Assembly (NCBI GenBank): GCA_035764655.1
Contig: DASTYU010000043.1
Location: 23,216-87,215 of the forward strand
Length of the DNA: 64,000 nucleotides
Source: DASTYU01 sp035764655
GTDB taxonomy: Bacteria; Chloroflexota; Limnocylindria; Limnocylindrales; CSP1-4
Reading direction: 5' to 3'
Shown here in pieces: positions 59,379 to 64,000 of the stretch. The notes under the pieces were generated by a model. That model was not told the DNA's origin and searched no databases. It saw only the letters and a program-made list of their open reading frames with translations. Positions within the stretch are counted from its first letter, which is position 1; the number at the start of each line of letters is the position of its first letter. The translations under genes and the position numbers were made by a program.

Positions 59379-60151
59379 TGTGCTACGACCGAAACGCCAG
59401 CCCGCCACTTCTTGCCGGTCCCCGCGCGGTCGGTGCCAGCGGCCGCCTCGTGCTCGAGTCGTCCGACGGCACGAGATTCGGCGCCTTCGAGGCTGCGCCG
59501 GATGGCGACGCTCAGGCGACCGTCCTGATCCTGCCCGACGTGCGCGGCCTGCACCCCTATTACGAGGAGCTCGCCTGCCGGTTCGCCGAGCACGGCTACC
59601 GGGCGCTGGCGATCGACTACTTCGGGCGGACCGTCGGCGCGACGCTCGATCGGCCGCCCGGCTTCGAGTACCACGAACACGTGGACGCGACGACGCTTGC
59701 CGGGCTGACGGCCGACGTGCTGGCCGGCGCGGCCTACCTGCGCGAGAGCTCAGCCCAGGCGACCGAGCGGCTGTTCACGATCGGCTTCTGCTTCGGCGGG
59801 CGATTGTCGTTCCTCGCGGCGACGCTCGGCCTCGACATCGCCGGTTCGATCGGCGTCCATCCGGGCCTCCACGCGCGGAACGACATGCCGGCCCCGGTCG
59901 ACTTCGCTGCCGACGTGCGGGCACCGCTCCTCGGCCTGTTCGGCGGCGCGGACTCGTCGATCCCGCCCGAGGCGATCGCGGAATTTGACACGGCGCTCAC
60001 CGCCGCCGGAGTCGAACACCGCTTCGTCACGTTCGACGGTGCGCCGCACTCGTTCTTCGATCGCAAGTTCACCGAGTTCGCCGAACAGAACGCGGCGGCA
60101 TGGCAGGAAGTCCTCAGCTTCGTCGGACGCGGAGAGCGCGTCCCCGCCTGA
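59378..60151 (+). CDS. Dienelactone hydrolase-family protein
   Basis: 257 aa alpha/beta hydrolase. LILPDVRGLHPYYEELACRF carries the Glu/oxyanion part, the nucleophile is Cys138 in GFCFGGR, the Asp is in LFGGADSSIP and the His in APHSFFD. This Cys-His-Asp triad is that of carboxymethylenebutenolidase, but most paralogues have unknown esters or lactones as substrates. Start ATG at 59378 overlaps the stop of the small acidic protein. Convergent with thrB, 3 bp apart. Confidence 0.88.
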   Translation: MCYDRNASPPLLAGPRAVGASGRLVLESSDGTRFGAFEAAPDGDAQATVLILPDVRGLHPYYEELACRFAEHGYRALAIDYFGRTVGATLDRPPGFEYHEHVDATTLAGLTADVLAGAAYLRESSAQATERLFTIGFCFGGRLSFLAATLGLDIAGSIGVHPGLHARNDMPAPVDFAADVRAPLLGLFGGADSSIPPEAIAEFDTALTAAGVEHRFVTFDGAPHSFFDRKFTEFAEQNAAAWQEVLSFVGRGERVPA

Positions 60152-60154
60152 TCC

Positions 60155-61117
60155 CTAGGTCGTCGAGACGACCGTCGCCCCTGCGTTGCGCGGCGCGACC
60201 ACGACCACCTTGCCGGGCAGGTCCTCATCCGCGGCCACGGCGAGGAGCGCGGCCTCGATCCGCGAGATCGTGGCCAGCTTGTTCGAGAACGCCAGGACCG
60301 CGGAACCCGCGCCGGACAGGCACGCCCCGAGTGCGCCCGCACCGAGCGCCGCTTCCACCAGCCGCGGCAGCGCCGGATAGTGCGCCGCCCGGTACGGCTC
60401 GTGCAGGCGGTCGGTCGTCAATCGCCGCAAGAGGTCGTAGCGACGCGTCGCGAGGCCGGCCACGCCGATCGCGACCGCGGACAGGTTTGCGACCGCATCG
60501 GCTCGCGAAACCGTGTCCGGCAACACGGCCCGCATCTCGTCCGTCGATAGGCGCAGCTCGGGGATGAACAGGACCGCACGCAGGTCGCGCGGGGCATCGA
60601 AGCGCACCGCCTCGACCCGCCCGTCCACCACCGACGAGACGACGAACCCGCCGAGCATCGCTGCCGCTGCGTTGTCGGGATGGCCCTCGATCTCGGTCGC
60701 CAGCGCCAGGAGCTCGTACGAAGCGAGCGGTCCGCCGAGCAGCGCGTTGGCCGCGATGAGGCCACCGACCGTGGCCGCCGCCGACGATCCAAGGCCGCGC
60801 GCGAGCGGGATCTCGTTGCGCATCTCGACGCGCCAGCCGACGCCGTCCGGCAGCTCACCCCGCGCCGTGTGCATCGCCGCTTCGACTCCCCGGACGAACC
60901 GGTTCTCGCGATCCTCCTTCAGCTCGCGCTTCCCCTCGCCGTCGACCGTCAGCTCGATCTGGCCGCGGCTCCAGCTGCGGACCTCAAGCGTGACCGTGTT
61001 CGTCAGGGCGAGCGCGACCGCGAGGCAGTCGAAGCCGGCGCCGAGGTTGGCGGACGTGGCGGGCACTTCCACCGTTGCCCGACGCCCGTCGAGCTCGGCC
61101 AGCCAGTGCGTGACCAT
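60155..61117 (-). CDS. thrB: Homoserine kinase
   Basis: 320 aa GHMP kinase that phosphorylates homoserine. VPATSANLGAGFDCLAVAL (18-36), the ATP loop IPLARGLGSSAAATVGGLIA (about 106-125) and GALGACLSGAGSAVLAF near the C-terminus. GGGAGG is just before the ATG. Last gene of hom-thrC-thrB, 9 nt after thrC. Confidence 0.94.
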   Translation of the reverse strand: MVTHWLAELDGRRATVEVPATSANLGAGFDCLAVALALTNTVTLEVRSWSRGQIELTVDGEGKRELKEDRENRFVRGVEAAMHTARGELPDGVGWRVEMRNEIPLARGLGSSAAATVGGLIAANALLGGPLASYELLALATEIEGHPDNAAAAMLGGFVVSSVVDGRVEAVRFDAPRDLRAVLFIPELRLSTDEMRAVLPDTVSRADAVANLSAVAIGVAGLATRRYDLLRRLTTDRLHEPYRAAHYPALPRLVEAALGAGALGACLSGAGSAVLAFSNKLATISRIEAALLAVAADEDLPGKVVVVAPRNAGATVVSTT

Positions 61118-61126
61118 CGGTCCTCC

Positions 61127-62188
61127 CTACCAGCCGAGGGCGACGGCGACGGAGCCGACCGTTGCCTCGGCCTCGATCAGACCCCCGGCCTGTGCCTCGG
61201 CGGTCGTCGGGTCCTTGAGCCCGTGACCGGTCAGCACGCACACGATGACGGAATCCGGGTCGAGCCGCCCCGCCTTCGCCGCCGAGCGTAGACCGGCAAC
61301 CCCCGCCGCCGAGGACGGCTCGCAGAAGATGCCCTCGAGGCGGGCGAGGTCGCGGTATGCGGCGAGGATCTCGTCGTCGGTCACGGCCTCGATGACGCCA
61401 CCGGACTCGTCTCGCGCGGCGAGCGCCTGTGCGCCCGACGCCGGGTCGCCGATGCGGATCGCGGTGGCGACCGTTTCGGGATGATCCACCCGCCGCCCGG
61501 TCACGAGCGGCGCGGCGCCGGCCGCCTGGAATCCCCACATCCGCGGCAGCCCGTCGATGCGACCAGCGGCGGCGTAATCCCGGAAGCCGGCCCAGTAGGC
61601 GCTGATGTTGCCGGCGTTGCCGACCGGGATGGCCAGGATGTCCGGCGCACGGCCGAGCTCGTCGCAGACCTCGAACGCGGCCGTGCGCTGACCGGCGATC
61701 CGGTGCGGGTTCACGGAGTTGACCAGCGTGACGGGGTGGTCGTCCTGCTCCGCGAGGGCACGGACGATCGCCAGCGCCTGGTCGAAATTGCCGTCGATCG
61801 CGACGACCCGGGCCCCGGCGACCAGCGCCTGGACCAGCTTGCCGAGCGCGATCTGGCCACGCGGCAGGACGACGACGGCCTCGATCCCGGCGGCCGCGGC
61901 GTATGCGGCGGCCGAGGCGGACGTGTTCCCGGTCGAAGCGCAGATGATCCCGGACGCGCCCTCCTCGAGGGCCTTCGACACGGCCACCACCATCCCGCGA
62001 TCCTTGAACGAGCCGGTCGGATTGGCGCCCTCGACCTTGGCGTACAGGTTCGCGACGCCGAGCTCCGCGCCGAGGCGGCCCAGCGGCACGAGCGGCGTGA
62101 AGCCCTCGCCAAGGCTCAGGCTCGGGGTCGTCTCCGTAACCGGCAGGAACTCGCGGTAGCGGTCGACCAGCCGCGGCCGATCAGTCAT
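61127..62188 (-). CDS. thrC: Threonine synthase
   Basis: 353 aa PLP enzyme turning phosphohomoserine into threonine. The Schiff-base Lys62 lies in NPTGSFKDRG, SLGEGFTPLVPL precedes it, and PVGNAGNISAYWAGF is the phosphate loop. Plant/archaeal-type short ThrC. The ATG overlaps the last 8 bp of hom in another frame (GATGACTGA), so coupling is tight. Confidence 0.95.
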   Translation of the reverse strand: MTDRPRLVDRYREFLPVTETTPSLSLGEGFTPLVPLGRLGAELGVANLYAKVEGANPTGSFKDRGMVVAVSKALEEGASGIICASTGNTSASAAAYAAAAGIEAVVVLPRGQIALGKLVQALVAGARVVAIDGNFDQALAIVRALAEQDDHPVTLVNSVNPHRIAGQRTAAFEVCDELGRAPDILAIPVGNAGNISAYWAGFRDYAAAGRIDGLPRMWGFQAAGAAPLVTGRRVDHPETVATAIRIGDPASGAQALAARDESGGVIEAVTDDEILAAYRDLARLEGIFCEPSSAAGVAGLRSAAKAGRLDPDSVIVCVLTGHGLKDPTTAEAQAGGLIEAEATVGSVAVALGW

Positions 62189-63446
62189 CGACCGGGTAGA
62201 GCGTGACGTCCGTTCCTGGGGGCAGGATCGCGTCCAGCGCCTCGCGCGCCTCGGCGAGCGTCACGACCTCGGTGCGCAGCGCCGATCCCTCGTCGAAAGA
62301 AACCGCCGCGGCCTCGTCCAGCGCCGCCGGCAGGTCGGTGACATCGACTGGCGGCACGAACGCGAACCAGTGGCGAGGGACATCGAGCCCGTCGACCGCC
62401 GCGACGGCGGGGGCCTCGGCCGGCGGCAGTCCGGCCCACGTCGACGGCTGACCCCGCGCCACAGCGAGCAGATCGCCGAGCACCGCGCTGCTGGTGGCCG
62501 TTCCCCCGGCGCCGGGGCCGGCGAGACGCACGGTCCCGAGCGGCTCGGCATCGATCTCGATGCGGTTCGTGACGTCGTCGGTCCAGCCAAACGGGCTCTC
62601 TGCGGGAACGGCGGTCGGCAGCACGGAGGCGACGATCCCGCCTTCGCCTCGTGCCGCGGTCGCGAGCAGCTTGATCGACAGGCCGAGTGCGCCCGCGCCT
62701 TCGATCTCCTGGTCGGTCACGCCGGTGATCCCGGGCCTGCCCGTACCCCGCGCGGTGGGCGGCGCGGATGCGACCGTTCCGGGCTGCAGCCAGACATCGA
62801 ACGCGAGCCGCGCGAGGATCACCAGCTTGTTGACAGCGTCATGGCCTTCGACGTCGCCGGTCGGGTCGGCCTCGGCGTAGCCGAGCTCCTGGGCGTCGAT
62901 CAGCACGTCGTCGTACGGCCGCCCCTCCTGGGCCATCGCGGTAAGGATGTAGTTCGTCGTGCCGTTGACGATTCCGCGCACCCGCGTGATCCGGTTCGCG
63001 GCGAGGTCGCTGGCCAGCGGCGAGAGCACCGGGATGCCGCCCGCGACGGCCGCTTCGAAGCGGAGTGCCGCGCCTGTCTTGCGCGCGATTGCCTCGAGCT
63101 CGGGGCCGTGGTGGGCGAGCACGTTCTTGTTCGCGGTGACGACCGCTTTGCCAGCCGACAGCGCCGCGACGATCAGGGTGTGCGCCGGTTCGTCACCGCC
63201 CATCACCTCCACGATGACGTCGGTGTCGTCGGCGGCAACGAGATGGGCGGGCGCGTCGGTCAGCAGCCCGGTGGGAAGGCCGCGTTCCCGCGCGCCGTCG
63301 ATGTTGCGGACCGCGATTGCGGCGAGCTGCAGCGCCCTGCCGTCGAAGGGTGCGAGCCGGTCGCCGAGCTGCTGGAGCCCGCGCACGACCTCGCCGCCGA
63401 CGTTGCCTGCGCCGAGCACGGCGACGCGCAGTGGTGTACGGCTCAT
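62181..63446 (-). CDS. hom: Homoserine dehydrogenase
   Basis: 421 aa; NAD(P)-dependent reduction of aspartate semialdehyde. VAVLGAGNVGGEV (8-20), VVTANKNVLAHHG, EAAVAGGIPVLSPL and DPTGDVEGHDAVNKLVILA are the coenzyme, hydride and substrate segments. The C-terminal part is about 90 residues after the catalytic domain and resembles an ACT domain only weakly. I use ATG 63446; further upstream codons are non-protein-like. First gene of the threonine operon and divergent from trpS. Confidence 0.94.
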   Translation of the reverse strand: MSRTPLRVAVLGAGNVGGEVVRGLQQLGDRLAPFDGRALQLAAIAVRNIDGARERGLPTGLLTDAPAHLVAADDTDVIVEVMGGDEPAHTLIVAALSAGKAVVTANKNVLAHHGPELEAIARKTGAALRFEAAVAGGIPVLSPLASDLAANRITRVRGIVNGTTNYILTAMAQEGRPYDDVLIDAQELGYAEADPTGDVEGHDAVNKLVILARLAFDVWLQPGTVASAPPTARGTGRPGITGVTDQEIEGAGALGLSIKLLATAARGEGGIVASVLPTAVPAESPFGWTDDVTNRIEIDAEPLGTVRLAGPGAGGTATSSAVLGDLLAVARGQPSTWAGLPPAEAPAVAAVDGLDVPRHWFAFVPPVDVTDLPAALDEAAAVSFDEGSALRTEVVTLAEAREALDAILPPGTDVTLYPVDD

Positions 63447-63488
63447 CGGGCGACGCCCGCGTGACGGGGATCCGGCATCAGCAGCATG

Positions 63489-63542
63489 GTAGCCGAGCGC
63501 CGCCGCCGACTTCGCGGCGGAGGCAGCCCGGTGCTCGGCTAC
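63489..63542. promoter_or_regulatory. 10-bp inverted repeat with nested hairpin between hom and trpS
   Basis: GTAGCCGAGC (63489-63498) and GCTCGGCTAC (63533-63542) are perfect complements 34 bp apart, and inside lie CCGCCG (63500-63505) and CGGCGG (63515-63520). The right arm overlaps the TACACT -10 of trpS. A long looped operator shared by hom and trpS is the most natural reading. Confidence 0.5.
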
Positions 63543-63545
63543 ACT
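63540..63545 (+). promoter_or_regulatory. TACACT -10 element for trpS
   Basis: TACACT ends 8 nt before the trpS ATG and overlaps the right arm of the inverted repeat. No ribosome-binding site. Confidence 0.45.
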
Positions 63546-63553
63546 CCGCGGCG

Positions 63554-64000
63554 ATGACGATCGAGCTGGCGCCGGCTCCCGCCGAACTGGGGTCCCCCGC
63601 ACCGCAGCCGCGCATCTTCTCGGGCATCCAGCCGTCCGGGGTGATCCACCTCGGCAACGAGCTCGGGGCGATTCGCAACTACGTGCGCCTGCAGTACGAG
63701 TACGAGGCGATCTACTGCATCGTCGACTACCACGCCCTGACGAGCACCCACGACGCCGACCTGCTTCGGGCTCGCACGCGCGACATGGCCGCCGGGCTCC
63801 TGGGCCTCGGACTGGACCCGGAACGTTGCACGCTGTTCGTCCAGAGCCACCGGCCGGAGCACACCGAGCTCGCCTGGCTGCTCATGACGGTCACGCCCGT
63901 CAGCTGGCTGGAGCGCACCCCGACGTACAAGGAGAAGCGCGAGTCGCAGCCGGACGACATCAACCACGGCCTGCTCACCTACCCCGTCCTGCAGGCCGCG
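63554..64000 (+). CDS. trpS: Tryptophanyl-tRNA synthetase (5' part, continues outside window)
   Basis: 149 codons are visible. A 20-residue Pro/Ala leader precedes the class I start IFSGIQPSGVIHLGNELGAI, where HLGN is the HIGH motif (about residues 34-37), then CIVDYHALTS (DxH) and FVQSHRPEHTELAWLL and the segment up to NHGLLTYPVLQAA. The KMSKS part is beyond the edge. Leaderless-type start; divergent from hom. Confidence 0.92.
   Translation, partial: MTIELAPAPAELGSPAPQPRIFSGIQPSGVIHLGNELGAIRNYVRLQYEYEAIYCIVDYHALTSTHDADLLRARTRDMAAGLLGLGLDPERCTLFVQSHRPEHTELAWLLMTVTPVSWLERTPTYKEKRESQPDDINHGLLTYPVLQAA

Noticed and set aside
1..64000. CRISPR arrays, transposases, integrases or attachment-site pairs
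   Set aside because: No regularly spaced repeats and no recombinase or transposase motifs are visible; base composition and codon use look uniform.

Overview
The window is a dense, very GC-rich (about 70 percent by eye) stretch of bacterial chromosome with 56 supportable protein genes, two of them cut by the window edges. I see no rRNA, tRNA, CRISPR array, insertion sequence, phage or plasmid gene. The gene content suggests a monoderm, aerobic, free-living bacterium: ThyX instead of ThyA, a solute-binding protein with a C-terminal membrane anchor, an adenylate cyclase fused to an AfsR-like ATPase and TPRs, separate accC and accB plus an accD-accA fusion, and many GTG starts. My best guess is a high-GC Chloroflexota lineage (Limnocylindria-like), with Actinomycetota the main alternative. 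That is inference from gene content, not a phylogeny.

Layout. 1-3.7 kb: a peptide-type ABC importer (binding protein and two permeases, minus strand). 3.8-6.3 kb: a translationally coupled NUDIX, PhzF-like and sarcosine-oxidase-like operon, divergent from a CocE/NonD hydrolase (6.3-8.4 kb). 8.4-10.7 kb: SatD, DUF3307 and LysE-type exporter. 11-17 kb: a signalling module of two divergent stand-alone cyclic-nucleotide-binding proteins, one linked to a flavoprotein and one to a cyclase-ATPase-TPR protein, a 64-residue zinc ribbon and an SRPBCC protein. 17-21 kb: thyX, purine nucleoside phosphorylase and moaA, with a 745-bp non-coding gap holding DnaA-box-like sites and several perfect palindromes. 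20.8-23.6 kb: a coiled-coil protein followed by a CpaE/MinD-like ATPase. 23.6-28 kb: HAD hydrolase, unknown protein, acsA and an MscS channel. 28-34 kb: IclR regulator with a class III aminotransferase, a PhoX/DUF839 secreted protein and a DUF885 peptidase. 34-41 kb: a large degenerate DNA-methylase-like protein, a TPR protein, a membrane protein and PolX. 41-46.4 kb: two diguanylate cyclases and an MBL-rhodanese protein. 46.4-58.7 kb: a near-continuous fatty-acid-initiation cluster (lysC, birA, ECF sigma, membrane partner, accDA fusion, a BCCP homologue without the biotinyl lysine, accC, fabZ, metallophosphoesterase, fabF, accB, fabH, fabG). 59-64 kb: dienelactone hydrolase, hom-thrC-thrB and the start of trpS.

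How it works together. Birth of malonyl-CoA and the first elongation steps can be assembled almost entirely from the 46-58 kb block (acs at 25 kb can supply acetyl-CoA; BirA biotinylates AccB; AccC and the AccDA fusion carboxylate; FabH/FabF/FabG/FabZ elongate). LysC, Hom, ThrC and ThrB make threonine from aspartate. Second-messenger enzymes are prominent: one cyclase with two cNMP-domain proteins, and two GGDEF proteins with intact I-sites.

The most notable observations are: (1) a recurring TANNNT hexamer 6-9 nt before start codons at many operon heads, implying widespread leaderless transcription; (2) a second BCCP-like protein lacking the biotinylation lysine inside the acc operon, resembling in logic the plant BADC regulators; (3) a 915-aa methylase-fold protein with a broken catalytic motif, a zinc ribbon and a possible nuclease-like C-terminus; (4) a coiled-coil/CpaE-like pair without any pilus genes; (5) DnaA-box-like sites with a 14-bp direct repeat away from any dnaA gene.
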